64,000 bases of DNA from Hyperoodon ampullatus (lineage: Eukaryota > Chordata > Mammalia > Artiodactyla > Ziphiidae). The position numbers were made by a program, and so were the translations under genes. Location: positions 40,394,338 through 40,458,337 of the forward strand of contig OX457061.1 of the NCBI GenBank assembly GCA_949752795.1, in the 5' to 3' direction. The notes below the pieces were generated by a model that had not been told where the DNA came from, did no database searches, and saw only the letters and a program-made list of their open reading frames with translations. Positions 23,247 to 35,603 of the stretch are shown here, in pieces. Each line of letters starts with the position of its first letter. Position 1 is the first letter of the stretch.

Positions 23247-26200
23247 TTTTGACTTCTAAAATAAAAGTAAGTTTTCAAAACCTGTTTACTTTTGAGACTC
23301 ACCCTTTGGCTCTCATGGGCTGGACCTCCCCCAAGTACATGCCCACCTGCCACATTTGGTGCTCCTAAATAAACCAAGGTATTAACCTCAGTTTGTCATC
23401 TACTGAGCAGACTGACACTTTTCAAAAGCAGATGGCCTTGTGTGTCCCTTGACAGAACAGGCAATGGAAGAGCTAATCCGTAGCTTCAGACCTGACCTTA
23501 AAAACTGATGTCACCAAAAGCAGTGAAAGCCACTTGCTAATTATTCAGCTTTCTTGGCACTGTTTGGTTTCCCAAGGCTGGCCCCAAATCAGAAGGATGT
23601 TATGTTTTGCAGTTACAATTCTGTTTGTGGAGCCCAGAATGCTATTGTTTATATTCCACATTTGAATGAAAAGTGCTGGCTGGGTGGCACTGTGCTTGGC
23701 TGCCCTGCTGCATGCCAGGGCCAGGATATACCCTGGTTCCCATGCCCTCCCATCTGATCCTTCGCTGGCTGGCCCCTCCAGCGGGATCTAGAGATTTGCC
23801 CACGAAAGAGTGAGGGGGTGGGGCGGGGGGGGGTTGGTTTTGTTAATTCAGATTTTAAATCAGGAAACACTCCTGGTATTCTCTTCATAGCGCCCTTAAA
23901 ATTAGTTCTTTATCTTGTCAAGTATACCTCAATAAAGATAGGGTGAAAAACTAGTTCTTGATCTAATAAGAGCTTAAGAATAATAAACATGCAGATACCT
24001 CAGTGTCCTGCTTGACCTCCCTCATATGAGATAAGATGGCTTCTTTTTTTTTTTCATTCTCCAGATAGCAATCATAGCCACTTCCAAAAGAAAAAGAAAC
24101 TTCTTTTACACAAAATTCCAAACACAGCTGCCCTTTAATAAAAAATTATACTGAAGAATTAACTCCGCATCCTGGATGATGTCAGTTTTCTCTGTTTGAA
24201 TAACTTCTTACTAATGTTCTAGGGTTTTCTTTTCCTGTTTTCTCATTAGCAGTCTTTTAAGCATTTCTTTTTTGAGCTCTTTAATGTGATGCATGTAATT
24301 TAACAAAAGCTGAGGTAGATAATTTAGCAGTGATCGAATAGAAAAGAGTGGAGGTGGTTTCTTTTTGTAGCTAAGAGGTAAAAAAAAAAAAAAAAAAATC
24401 TCAGACAGTAATTGCACTTTCCAGCATCGACCTCAGGGGGGCACCAGATCACCCAGCATTGTCTGTAAAGAAAGAGGCCTAGATCTCACGTTCTGTTTTC
24501 ACTGCTGGGGATGCAGGACTTGGCAGCCAGTCAGGGATGAAGGGAGAGAAACAAACAAAAAAAAAAACCAAAAAGAGAAAACAAAACAGGGCAGTAGTTG
24601 ACCTGGGAGGTCACTGCCACTCAGAGGCTGAGCCAAGAAGCAGCAGGGGGCTGAAGAGCTATCTTCCCTGCTCAGGCTACACAAACCAACAGGATAGAGG
24701 CCACTGGGCGAGGCTAGAAGAGGAACTTCAGATCTGGGGGATTTTGCTCTGCTTCCAGAGCTGGCATCCCTGTGTCTTAACCCTCTCAGAGAGCACGGAT
24801 AAATTTAAAATACAAAAGTACATTTGGTACTTGTTAATTTTTTTTTAAGCCCAGAAATGACAGATTTATCACTAATTAAACAATAATTGCATTATGGAGT
24901 ACTGAAAAAAAATTGCTTGTAGTATAAACAACATCTGGTAAAGATTAAAAAGAAAGAATCATTTTTCCAAGCTCAAATTTGTTGAAAGAAATGTGAATGT
25001 TTTGAAACAAAACAGATCTTAAAATGCAAAAGGGATATTTACCGTCTTAAGTTTGGTATTTGAAAGAAACGAAGAAAATGGCATAATAAAAGAAAATACA
25101 TGTTTATAAAGGTCCCTTATTTTACATGACAGGTGAAGATTTTTTATATAAGTAGATTTTTTTTAAACCAAATTGTTTTTGAACTCAGTAAAGGAGTTTT
25201 TTGAAATGAAACTATGAAGAGTCTTTTTTTTTAAAGAAGAGTGTTATTTCTTGATGAATAGTCACCTTTTAACTTATATATTAAGACAAGGGCTCCTCCC
25301 TGTCAAGGGTTTGGAAGAGTCAGCTACACAGTGGGACGTGATTGCCGGCTGTCGCATAAACTGGAGGAAAAGCGTCTCATCAGCAATTAATTAAAAACAA
25401 AAAACTCCATTCCAGAGTGAACTATATAAAACTACATAAAAATAGATTATGAAAGAGAAGCTATCCCAGGCTTACTGAACTTCAGTTTATCTCTCACCTG
25501 AAATTTCTCTCTTTATTTTTTTAGGAAAAATATCTATGAAGGGTGATCAATGTAGATGGCTTGAGAATTTCTTTTTTCTGTGTCTTCACTGCCTTTTTGT
25601 TTTTTATGAGAGGCATTCACTTTTCTCTGTGAATTACCTCAAATCATAGTATAATTTCCCTTTCTGGTTTGTATTCTTTTTCATCCCTTTACCCATACTC
25701 TTTCTTTCTCACACACACAAATAATCAAAAAATGATAGAAAAAAGGAAAGATTCCTTCCTGAGAATTTTGTTCTTCCATGTTCTTGGGCCTCTTTCAAGT
25801 GGCAGGTGGCTTGTAATAATCATTGATGAACCGGGATGAAAACAGGTTAGACACTAAGGACAGAGAGCAAGCACTGATGTTATCTGTACAGTTCACTGCA
25901 CAGAATGACAAGCTGGCCTCTCCCGCACCTCTGCCTACAATGCAGGCCTAGAGAACGCGGCCGCCGCGCACTTCTCTATGTTGCTTAGTCTTCCCTTGTT
26001 TTTTCGAGGGATGGGAAGGGGCTGTCCTTCTGGGCAGAGAGGAGATGAGCAACGCGGTTCTGGGTAGCTGTGGCAGAGGTAAGGGGATGAGCACCCCAGA
26101 ACAATCTGGTCCATAAGAAAAGGAAACCAGAGTCTGGAGCTCACCGTCATCGTCTTCCAGTCATCCTCTGACGTTTAGTGAAAGAATTGGGGGCAGCGTG

Positions 26201-26790
26201 AGGGGAGAGAAGAAGGGCATATCTCCTGTTATTGATGGCCTCCTAGTAACATAGTTTCCCTAGACTTGAAATAATCTGTACACGGAAATCGTTAGACCAT
26301 ATGGAGAAGAGAAGAGCTTGAGAAGGAACAGATTTTGGTAGGATGGAGAAAAACAGGCAAACAGATGGAACCCAAGAAAGGTTTTCTTTTCTGTCCTCAT
26401 TTTCAAGAAAGGTTTTCTTTTCTGTCTTCATTTTAACAGGAAAGATAATTGCCTGGATTGTGGGGCTTCGGAGCTAGGGTGTGGAGCTCTGGGTTGCAGA
26501 GTGACCTGTTGTGTTCATGTTAGGGTCCCGTTTTAAAAATAAAACAGGATACAGAGGGGTTAAATGTTTGCCTCTTCCCTCACATGGATGCTGTAAAGAT
26601 TTAGGGGGGGAATTTATGGCTTCCAGAGGAGCATAAATTAAGACTTTAATTCTATTTAGAGGATTCCCTTGATAAGAAAAGCGGCTTACGTTTGCTTTTG
26701 TGATTTGATGTCACTGGGACACATGCCTGGCCTGTGAGCACTCCGGGCTTCATGAGGGGACTCACTGACCTTGAAATTATGTGCTTGGGA
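23247..26790. other. Intron 8, mainly unique, AT-rich
   Basis: No gene seen. It holds a 19-base A-run at 24380-24398 and a perfect-length 31-base tandem duplication at 26373-26434. Open frames here are short and unsupported. Confidence 0.5.
26373..26434. repeat. Tandem duplication, two 31-base units
   Basis: Units 26373-26403 and 26404-26434 both read CAAGAAAGGTTTTCTTTTCT followed by GTC(C/T)TCATTTT, differing at one base. The near identity points to a recent duplication. Confidence 0.95.
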
Positions 26791-26805
26791 AGTGTGAAGA
26801 GTGTC

Positions 26806-27013
26806 TTTTTTTTTTTTTTTTCGCGGTACGCGAGCCTCTCACTGTTGTGGCCTCTCCCGTTGCGGAGCACAGGCTCCGGACGCGCAAGCTCAACGGCCAT
26901 GGCTCACGGGCCCAGCCGCTCCACGGCATGTGGGATCTTCCCGGACCGGGCACGAACCCGTGTCCCCTGCATCGGCAGGCGGACTCGCAACCACTGCGCC
27001 ACCAGGAAAGCCC
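26806..27013 (-). mobile_element. CHR SINE, short form
   Basis: Minus-strand copy with T-run at 26806-26821. Target duplication GAAGAGTGTC at 26796-26805 and 27014-27023. Confidence 0.93.
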
Positions 27014-27023
27014 GAAGAGTGTC

Positions 27024-27760
27024 ATTTTTAAAACCATCCACAAAGGCTGCAGATGAGAAAGCTGTTCACAACTCTGGAGTGGCGAGGGAGACTGGTTTTT
27101 AAATCAAAATCTCTGCCATTGCTGTTTCAAGCCTGGTCACCTCCAGGAGGTTCCCCTGCCTCCTAACATCTTATCTGTTTTAAAAGCTAAAACAGGTTGT
27201 AGAAGCAGGTTGAGAGCAACCAAAGGTCTGAAATATTTGGACAGAAAGAAATCTAAAAGGAGAGTCCATTGGCATGGAGAGAACAGGAAGATTCCACACA
27301 GTCTTCAGATATTTAAAACATTTGATTGACTGTTTTGCTAGAAAACACTGCATAAAAGAAGAGCATGTCCAAGCTCTTGTCCTCTTTCAACAAACTGAGT
27401 TAGAGCTTTCTTGCTTTCCCCCTTGCTTTTCACGGTAGCCCTGTTCTACATGTTGGATCAGCCTTTTCTTTGCCATTTGGAAATCCCTGTAATCAGTATT
27501 GAATGATTTTCTACTAGCATCAAATTTATAGAGTGGTTCTGGAGTAGTTAAACCATTTAGAACAAAGGGAACGGTTCTATTTTACCATTTTCAATTTTAG
27601 TCTTATTTTCTATCAATGCATTTTTAGGCTCTGTGTGTCACATGACAGTGTTGTTTGGTCTTAAACACACATTGTCTATATATAAGACTTTGAAAAATCG
27701 TTCTGGCAAATTTGATGAATCACGTTTCTTCAGGACAGTACAGTTTGCTTTACCCTTCTT
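27024..27760. other. Intron 8, unique
   Basis: No recognised feature. Confidence 0.5.
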
Positions 27761-28110
27761 TTTTTTTAAATTTATTTATTTTATTTTTTGACTGCGTTGG
27801 GTCTTCGTTGCTGTGCACAGGCTTTCTCTAGTTGCGGTGAGCGGGCACTACTCTTCGTTGCGGTGCGTGGACTTCTCATTGCGGTGGCTTCTATTGTTGT
27901 GGAGCACGGGCTCTAGGCACGTGGGCTTCAGTAGTTGTGGTGCACAGGCTCAGTAGTTGTGGTGTGCAGGCTCTAGCATGCAGGCTCAGTAGTTGTAGCC
28001 CATGGGCTTAGTTGGTCCATGGCATGTGGGATCTTCCTGGACCAGGGCTCAAACACGTGTCCCCTGCATTGGCAGGCAGATTCTTAACCACTGTGCCACC
28101 AGGGAAGCCC
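27761..28110 (-). mobile_element. CHR SINE, long form
   Basis: Minus-strand long copy: T-rich tail at 27758-27786, body GTAGTTGTGG repeats, head ending at 28110. Eroded duplication TGCTTT(A/TT)CCCTTCTT at about 27746-27760 and 28111-28126. Confidence 0.88.
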
Positions 28111-28126
28111 TGCTTTTTCCCTTCTT

Positions 28127-29620
28127 GTTTGATTTTTCCATTATGAATACATAGAAACTTCCATGATATTTTCTGGGCATATATCCAGTGACCTTTTAAT
28201 AACTGTTATTATTTACAGTGAGGCTGAAAAGTAGAGAGATTAACTGACTTGTCTGAAATCAAAGCCAAAAAATATTCTGCCTCTCTTCTGTTGGACCTGC
28301 CTTTCTTCTGCCTCTCTTCAGTTTGAATTCTGCCAAATCACTCTGAGTATATAATGAATTTATCTATGAAAAACTTTAGTTGGTTTCTTTTAGATAAAAA
28401 TGGACATCAGTGAAGGATTAGGGAGTATGGATTACTCAGAAAATAGAGATCTATAACTTACAAATCGCAAATCTCTCTTCAAATAAAAGGAATTATCTCA
28501 TCATTTTGACAAGTGACAATGCTCTCTTGCCTGGAGCCTTCTGTAACAGCCTGTAATGGCGGTGTTTGAACACTAGATGGCGCACATTCAATGTTACAAC
28601 AGCGCAGAACAGGGTGGAAGAGAGTCTATGGAGATGGGCATCATTCTTTCTTCAGCTTGGTCTAGAAAACTTAAGAGAAAACGCATCTCCTTTTTTCTGT
28701 TTTTATAGTTGAGGGGGTATGAAAAAATGTTTCCCAAAGCTAGTCATATCAAGCTCAGTGTGACTCAGAGAAATTCCCTATAGAGCCAATTCACTAACCT
28801 TTGGATGCCACTGTAAAATATCTTAGAACCCAAATGGCATCTTCCTCTGGCTTAATGTCATGCTTTGAGCTCTGGCCAAAAAGATATGGAATCTGGGTCA
28901 GGCCCACTGAAGGCCCACCCAGGCCACAGTAGGTCGGCTTCTGCAGATTTATACAATCAAAACCTGTCATAAAAATACTCGCGGAATAAATTAGATTGCT
29001 TTCATCATTCAAGATCATGGTATCTTTATTCTTTTTTCATCTGAAGTAATTTAAGCTGCTAAATTCACAGTGCACTAAGATGTAATATTATTTAGTCTGG
29101 CATGGTAAGTGGCCACTGCTTTCCTCAATAATAATTCTAAATTATGCACTCATTTCCTAATAAGCAGGAATGAAAAGATAGCCGGCCCAGATTCGACCTT
29201 GAGGCACTTTTAAGTCATGTGAGGAGGTCAGACACACAGGGCACATTATGTAAAACTAGCAACACAGGTAGGCTCTGTGTCTTCATTACAGCATGCCGGT
29301 AGAAGGTATATTTTAATGTTCCATGATACTTAATGACTCTTTTTTCTGTATCATATGGGCTTATTGTTGAAAATGTGGAACGTACAGAGTATAAAGAAGA
29401 AATAAAGGTTGTACATAATCCCCTTGCCCCAAGAGAACTACTGTTTGTGTTTGTATGTAGGGCCTTTGCTATGAACTGGTTCTTGTTTTTTCTAACTCAC
29501 AGGAATGTACCCATTTTCTAGACACCAGCAGTTCTAGACAACTCATTTGCCTGATAAGAGCAAGTCATTATTGATGAAATGCTTCTGATATTTTACTTTC
29601 TCATGGTCTTTTCCTTACAG
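28127..29620. other. End of intron 8, unique
   Basis: No exon other than exon 9 at the right edge. It contains a CTCF-like motif at 28570-28583. 29330-29460 may be an old L1 remnant but is too diverged to call. Confidence 0.5.
28570..28583 (+). promoter_or_regulatory. Candidate CTCF site
   Basis: ACACTAGATGGCGC fits the core CCASYAGRKGGCRS at 13 of 14 positions. CTCF sites organise chromatin loops. No binding can be shown from sequence alone. Confidence 0.45.
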
Positions 29621-29673
29621 CCTGCAGCTGCCTGCCATCCTGCCATATTCAGAGTTGTTGATGAAATGTTCAG
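29621..29673 (+). CDS. FANCC: FANCC exon 9 (human c.844-896)
   Basis: This 53-base exon reads PAAACHPAIFRVVDEMF plus the first two bases of an Arg codon, against human PQAACHPAIFRVVDEMFR. The acceptor has a good pyrimidine tract (TTTTCCTTACAG) and the donor is GTCAGT. It is too short to be found by open reading frame length alone. Identification rests on the protein match, the exact human exon length and the phase (enters in phase 0, leaves after two bases). Confidence 0.95.
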
Positions 29674-30990
29674 GTCAGTATTGTGCTGTTTCTGCTAGTA
29701 AATTGGTCTAAATATGTTCAGCTTCCAAATGTGAATAAAAAACTCTGTGGTAGTCTCTGGCTGTACCACGGGGGAATTAGTTTCTGCTTCCATCCCCTCC
29801 TGCTGAGCTTTCTGGTAAAACCCAAATGTCAATGTATATTTAAAAGCCAATGCCTAAAAATTAAGATAACTATCTTCTTTTAACCTTTTAAAATTCTAAT
29901 AATAATGGTAGAAAAGCAAAATTACATTAGATTTACATCATTCAATATTCATGTAGAATTTTTCTCAACTCAAAATAAAGCGTAGTAGTGTTCTTCCTTC
30001 ACCACATGAGGGCTGACCAATCTTTTTAAAGGATTTGAAAGCTAAGGAAAACCAAGAATAATAAATAAATGATGCCATTCTTAACAGAGCTCTTCTGAAA
30101 GGCAGAATCAACTATGCATGTTATCTTACAGCACACTAATTTTTATTCTGCAAATACCAGAACTTCTTGGTAAAGGCACTGGATTTACAATGATGAAAGA
30201 TGAGGGGACCCCTGGACATTAGGTTGGGCTATGGCTGACAGTTAGTGGGGAGCTGGACTTGCCCACCCCGGGAGGGTTTCAAGCCTCTTTCCTGGGTGCT
30301 GGTACAACCAGGGTATCTACTCTGTTTATCCCATCCCCCTCACACTCAGCAAACAGAGGCCCCATGGCAGACAGCAGACACTGGGGAAAAGAATTTTTAC
30401 AATAGCAAGTAATCCAGCACTTGGGTTGGTCTTGAAACATACCAACTTTAAGCTAAATGAGTATAGAAATAAGTCAGAATGCTATTTTTAGTTTAAAGCT
30501 AGCAAAGTTTCAGTTGATTTTTTTGTTATTGTTTAAACAAACATAAAGAAAAGTTAGTTGTGTGAAAATGCATAGAAAACAAACCAGGAATATGCAGATT
30601 CTTCCACCACTTTGCTGGGTGGATTTGACTGAGCTATTTTAACCCCGGGGGCACCTCTTTCTCCACTTGCAAAAGCAAAAGTTCTGTGGATGTTGCATTT
30701 CTGGGCATACAGTACGCAAATACTTGTGAAGAGCATTCCAGGCCCATGTGGAAGGGATATGAAGTGCTTAATAATTTAAAAAACAAGAAAGGGAGCTCTG
30801 CATGTTTGCAATTTTAAAGAAAGTCTTTAGAAAAGGGATTTCACGCAAGGACTGAAAACTGATGAGTTGAGATACTGTTGAAGCTTATGGCACAAAAAAA
30901 TGTTTCCATTTTTCCCTTTTACATGTTCAGGTTCACGTGTTTGCCAGGTTAATCACTGAATGTGTTGTGATCTGGCTTTGCATTGTTCAG
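29674..30990. other. FANCC: FANCC intron 9
   Basis: About 1.3 kb between exons 9 and 10, with no recognised repeat or RNA gene. Confidence 0.7.
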
Positions 30991-31090
30991 GTACGCACTC
31001 CTGGAAACTGATGGAGCCCTAGAAGTACTAGCCACTATCCAAGTGTTTACACGATGCTTTGTAGAAGCTCTGGAAAAAGAAAACAAGCAG
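30991..31090 (+). CDS. FANCC: FANCC exon 10 (human c.897-996)
   Basis: The first base completes the split Arg codon (AG|G). The rest reads [20 protein letters not shown] and ends LEKENKQ, against human [20 protein letters not shown]...LEKASKQ. It is 100 bases, as in human. The acceptor is CATTGTTCAG. The donor GTTCGT is poor at +3 and +4 but keeps G at +5. Cys300 of human is Tyr here. Confidence 0.95.
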
Positions 31091-32700
31091 GTTCGTTATA
31101 TTGCAGATATTATTCATTCCCCCAAAGAAAAAGAAGCTGTTAAGAGTATTTGATTGATCACCAGAAGGGAGCACTTTATTTTCAGTGATTTTGATAGACT
31201 GTTTTGTTCAAGAAGAAAGCTTCCAAATGAAAACCCCAGCAAAGGTAAAACCATTTTAATTGAAAGTAAATCAAGATGGTTCCTGTCTGTCCTGTGTCCT
31301 GGTACCCAGAAGCATTTATCTACTGCTGCGCAGAGAACTCTGCCATGCCAGCACGTGCCACCCCAGAGGGTGAACTTTCTGGGCCCTGTGTTGTATGCTG
31401 TTTGTCAAGCAGGACTCTGCCCCTCCCAGGCTAGAGAGAGGTATTCTGGAGTCTATATGGCATGTGCTAAGAAGGAAATGCCACTTATTACAAAGCAATA
31501 CTGGACATTCTTAATTATTAGTTTCCATTCATATCAGAGACCTAAATGTGAATTGGGTTCCAGGGGAGAAAGGAGATAGAGTGACAAGGAAATATTTGAA
31601 TAATTGTAGATGAGGAGCTAGGAATGGCCATGATCAAGAGGTGTCAGTTGGACTCAGTAAGCAAGAAGCTGGACCTAGGGATCTGCAGGAGGACTTGCAC
31701 TGGGGGCCTGTCAGCAGAGGCAGCTGATCGATTAGGGTGACCTGTGTAACAGGAACTTTTCTACCAGAGAGCTTTTGTCTTTGGGCATTCTAACTGGCCT
31801 GTACTTCTGATGGCCACAGACCTAATGTCTGTGTAGTGCTTTGCCTGTTCAAGTGCCCAAGTCCACTGCAGTTTGCTGTGGGATATGTCATGGTCCCTTG
31901 GTATGCTTTCTGCAGTTTGACTTAGGAGAGCACTGCTGTGATGCTTGGTTGTACTAAAATCCCATACACTCCTACGCCAAGAAATCTCTCAGGTTTTAGC
32001 AGAGGTTTCTGTTTTTTAAGGCAATGATAAATATTTACGATGCTTTTTTCCCATCTTTTCTTTCCCAAGGGAAGTTAGCTAGACTGTAGCAAACAGCATT
32101 ATCAATGGTACCCAGCCTGGAATTCGGGAGGAGAGCTCTGCTGAAAGGCACTGGCTGGCCCTCACGCTTATTTTGAGGCATAACTATAAATATCTTTTAT
32201 CTTCCCTGAATATTCTTAGTATTTCCAAGTAGGAACTGACCTCTAGAAAACCCGTGCCTTTGACTCCTGGAACAGACCTAGGTTACGGCGGAGGGCATCA
32301 GTGAAAGAAGTATTGCTCTGTACCGTTAGCTTGAATCTGTTTTCCTTACCAGCTTTTCCCCTGAGTTGCAGGGTTGGCCTTGGCACTTTAGATTTGGACT
32401 GGTTGAACTGTTCTTACAGTGACTTTTAATTTAAAATAGTACCCTGCCCAGGCTACATGTGTCTGCTGGTGTGAGGGGCACAGATTGGGTTCTGGTGGAA
32501 GGCAGGGCAGGGATCCAAAAAGAAACAGGAATTCACTGCCCTCACCTTGGGTTCGGGATACAAGAGCAATAACCTCTTAACTTTGCCAATGCCTTCATCC
32601 ACATTTGTTATGTCATTTCTTTTCCTGGGGCTGTTCCTGATTGCCTGCCTTTCTAGTCAATGCCATTCTCATCATCAATCCCCTGCCTTCCTGAGTGCCC
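31091..32700. other. Start of intron 10, unique
   Basis: Begins with the weak donor GTTCGT. The 141-codon frame at 31154-31579 and its antisense partner have no recognised match and start inside the intron; I treat them as chance. Confidence 0.5.
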
Positions 32701-32719
32701 GTTTGTAGATTAATCATAA

Positions 32720-33660
32720 TCCCTGATGCATGACATCCTTTGTCCTACTTGGTCCATGCATGGCCCTCTTTTCTTTCAGTGTTTTATCCATCCATCCACA
32801 TATTCATTCTTAATAAATGAGTATCTACCAACCTGGCATCCAGCACGACCTGGCCCACTAGTAGCAACTTTCAGGTATCCACGTGCTCCTCCTCTATCCT
32901 GTCACTTTGACTTTCTCCCCTCAGGTAGCTGCTGTTTTGATTTTATGTTTATCATTCCTTTGCTTTTTCTGAAAATAGTTTGATCACGTGTATATGATTG
33001 CTAAACCGTGTTTTCTTTACTTGTGACTGTTTTTGCACTTTATAAAACAAACAACAGGTAAGAGGAGCACACCGTATGCAGCCTTTTGAGCCTTGTTCCT
33101 TCCAGCATCGTGCTACCAGGATTGCTCTGTGCTGTGCGTGGTCGTGGTCCTGGTGGGGATTGCTGTGTAGTGCTCTGTTGGGAAAGTGTACCACAATGTT
33201 GCTCTCTTCCTGGTGGTGGGCTTTTGGATTATTTCCAGATTTTGTTTTCTTTCGTAAACAGTGTTGCTCTGAACGTTCTGGGGCATATACTTAGGACTGG
33301 AAGTGCTGGTTATTAGAAGTGCTTTGGCAGATGCTGCCAAATGGTTTCCATACATGCTTGTGCCAATTTACATTCCCCCCAGCAGTTTGGTTTTTTTTAG
33401 AATGATATCTTTTTTTTTTTTACCTTTTTTTTTTTTTATGTGGACCATTTTTAAAGTCTTTCATTGAATTTTTACAATATTGCTTCTGTTTTATGTTTTG
33501 GTTTTTTGGCCACGAGGCATGTGGCATCTTAGCTCCCCGAACAGGGATCGAAACCGGCACCCCCTGCATTGGAAGGCGAAGTCTTAACCACTGGACCGCC
33601 AGGGAAGTCCCTCCCCCCAGCAGTTTATGAGAAATCCCATTAATCCACATTCTTTCCCAT
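32720..33660 (-). mobile_element. Old L1 3' end, antisense, split by a SINE
   Basis: The + strand shows diverged antisense L1 wording, for example GTAAACAGTGTTGCTCTGAA, GGGGCATATACTTAGGACTG, ATGCTGCCAAATGGTTTCCA and CAATTTACATTC, then continues after the SINE with CAGCAGTTTATGAGAAATCC. The left part (32720-33000) is only loosely assigned. Confidence 0.6.
33389..33612 (-). mobile_element. tRNA-derived SINE, third class, with long 3' part
   Basis: About 224 bases on the minus strand: head GGACTTCCCTGGCGGTCCAG, B-box GGTTTCGATCCC, GGGGAGCTAAGATGCCACAT, then a tail part containing CAATATTGTAAAAATTCAAT and A-runs. The perfect duplication CCCCCCAGCAGTTT (about 33374-33388 and 33613-33627) defines it. 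It is related to the copies at 20361 and 12449 but has a longer 3' part. Confidence 0.8.
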
Positions 33661-34304
33661 TGTCAGAAATGTTTATCTTCAGTGCTTCTCATTCTCTTTT
33701 TATCCTTTCCTCTCACCCTTGTTTTAGTTGGAGAGCACAGTGCAGCTCCATCAATGTGCGCAGTCGGACTAGTAGGCAAGAACTTAAGGCTGTCCTGACA
33801 AGCCTCTTTTCTGAGCTTGCATAACGAATGGCTCCAGTACAAACAGCAAATCAGTTCAGGTTCTGGTGCCAGTAGTGCAGAGTTTAATAATGTACTAGAC
33901 TAAATCTCCCACAGATAAAGACTATAAACTCGGGGGAAAATATTTTTTTAAACTATTTGAAGGTACTGGAGAGCAACCCAAACAGCAGATTACAACTGGA
34001 GGGGATTCAACCCTTGAAAAAGGAAACCACATTGGGTAATCTTCTGACTTTTCCATGAGGGCTGTCATGTAAGGGGTAGAAGCGGGGTTGAGTGAGTGGA
34101 GGGGTGGGGGGGTGGCCAGAACTCAAGGCGCAATCCGATTGACTTGAGGCGTCAAAAGACAGAGCCGTGGGCTGCCAGAGGAGCAAAACAGAGATGGGGC
34201 AAAAGAAACCAATATAAACAGATAAACCCAAATATACCTACAAGTACATTAATTACAAAAACTAAGTGAAAATCAACTAAATATACTAGTAAAAAAGCAA
34301 ATAT

Positions 34305-34647
34305 AGGACTCCCCTGGTGGCACAGTTGTTAAGAATCCACCTGCCAATGCAGGGGACACGGGTTCAAGCCCTGGTCCGGGAAGATCCCACGTGCCATGGA
34401 GCAACTAAGCCCGTGCGCCACAACTACTGAGCCTGTGCTCTAGAGCCCACAAGACACAACTACTGAGCCTGCATGCCACAACTACTGAAACCCGTGCGCC
34501 TAGAGTCGTGCTCTGCAGCAAGAGAAGCCACTGCAGTGAGAAGCCCACGCACCACAAAGAAGAGTAGCCCCCACTCACCACAACTAGAGAAAGCCTGTGC
34601 ACAGCAACGAAGACCCAACGCAGCCAAAAATAAATAAATAAACCAAT
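34305..34647 (+). mobile_element. CHR SINE, long form
   Basis: Sense copy with head GGACTCCCCTGGTGGCACAG, B-box GGTTCAAGCCC and tail AAAAATAAATAAATAAACC. Target duplication AAGCAAATAT at 34295-34304 and 34648-34657. Confidence 0.92.
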
Positions 34648-35028
34648 AAGCAAATATGTCAGACTGGATGAAAAACCAAGACCCACTATATGTTGTTTTC
34701 AAGAGACTGGTTTTAATTATAAAGACACAGATAGGTTAAAAGGAAGGAAAGGGATACGTAATATAAATAATAAGCACAAGAAAGCTGGTATCACTCTACT
34801 AGCAGCAGATGCATTAGGTTTCAAGATAAGGAGTATGACCAGACAAAAGAGGTACATTTTATAATTATGCAATAGTTCATCAGGAGAAATACCAATTACA
34901 AATGGATATATGCCTAATAACAGAGTTCTGAAATACCCAAAGCAAAAACTGACAGAAGTAAAAAGAGAAATAGACAAATCCACAGTCTCACATAAAACAC
35001 TTGGAAGTAAATTTTTGAAAAGGTGTAT

Positions 35029-35350
35029 CAGTTTTCCTGGAACTTCCCTGGTGGCACAGTGGTTAAGAATCCGCCTGCCAATGCAGGGGACACGGGTTCG
35101 ATCCCTGGTCCGGGAAGATCCCACGTGCCATGGAGCAACTAAGCCCGTGCGCCACAACTACTGAGCCTGTGCTCTAGAGCCCACAAGACACAGCTACTGA
35201 AGCCCGCACACCTAGAGCCCGTGCTCTGCAACAAGAGAAGCCCGCGCACCAAAACAAAGAGTAGCCCCCGCTCGCCGCAACTAGAGAAAGCCCGCATGCA
35301 GCAATGAAGACCCAGTGCAGCCAAAAATAAATAAATTTATTTTTTTTAAA
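35029..35350 (+). mobile_element. CHR SINE, long form
   Basis: Sense copy with B-box GGTTCGATCCC and an A/T-rich tail. The target duplication AAAAGGTGTAT (35018-35028 and 35351-35361) places about 12 extra bases (CAGTTTTCCTGG) before the usual head. Confidence 0.88.
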
Positions 35351-35603
35351 AAAAGGTGTATAAGACCTCTACTTGGAAAACTATAAAACATTGGTGAGAC
35401 AAACCAAAGAAAACTTAAACATATAAAGAGGGAAACGATATTCATGAATTGTTGAGATGCCTGGTTCAATGTAATCCTAGTTAAAATCCCAACATGGTTT
35501 TCAAAACAGAAACTGACAGGCTGATTCTAAAACTTATATGAAAATGCAGAGGACCTACAGTAGCTAGAACAATTGTGAAAAAACAAAAGAAAAAAAATTC
35601 AGA

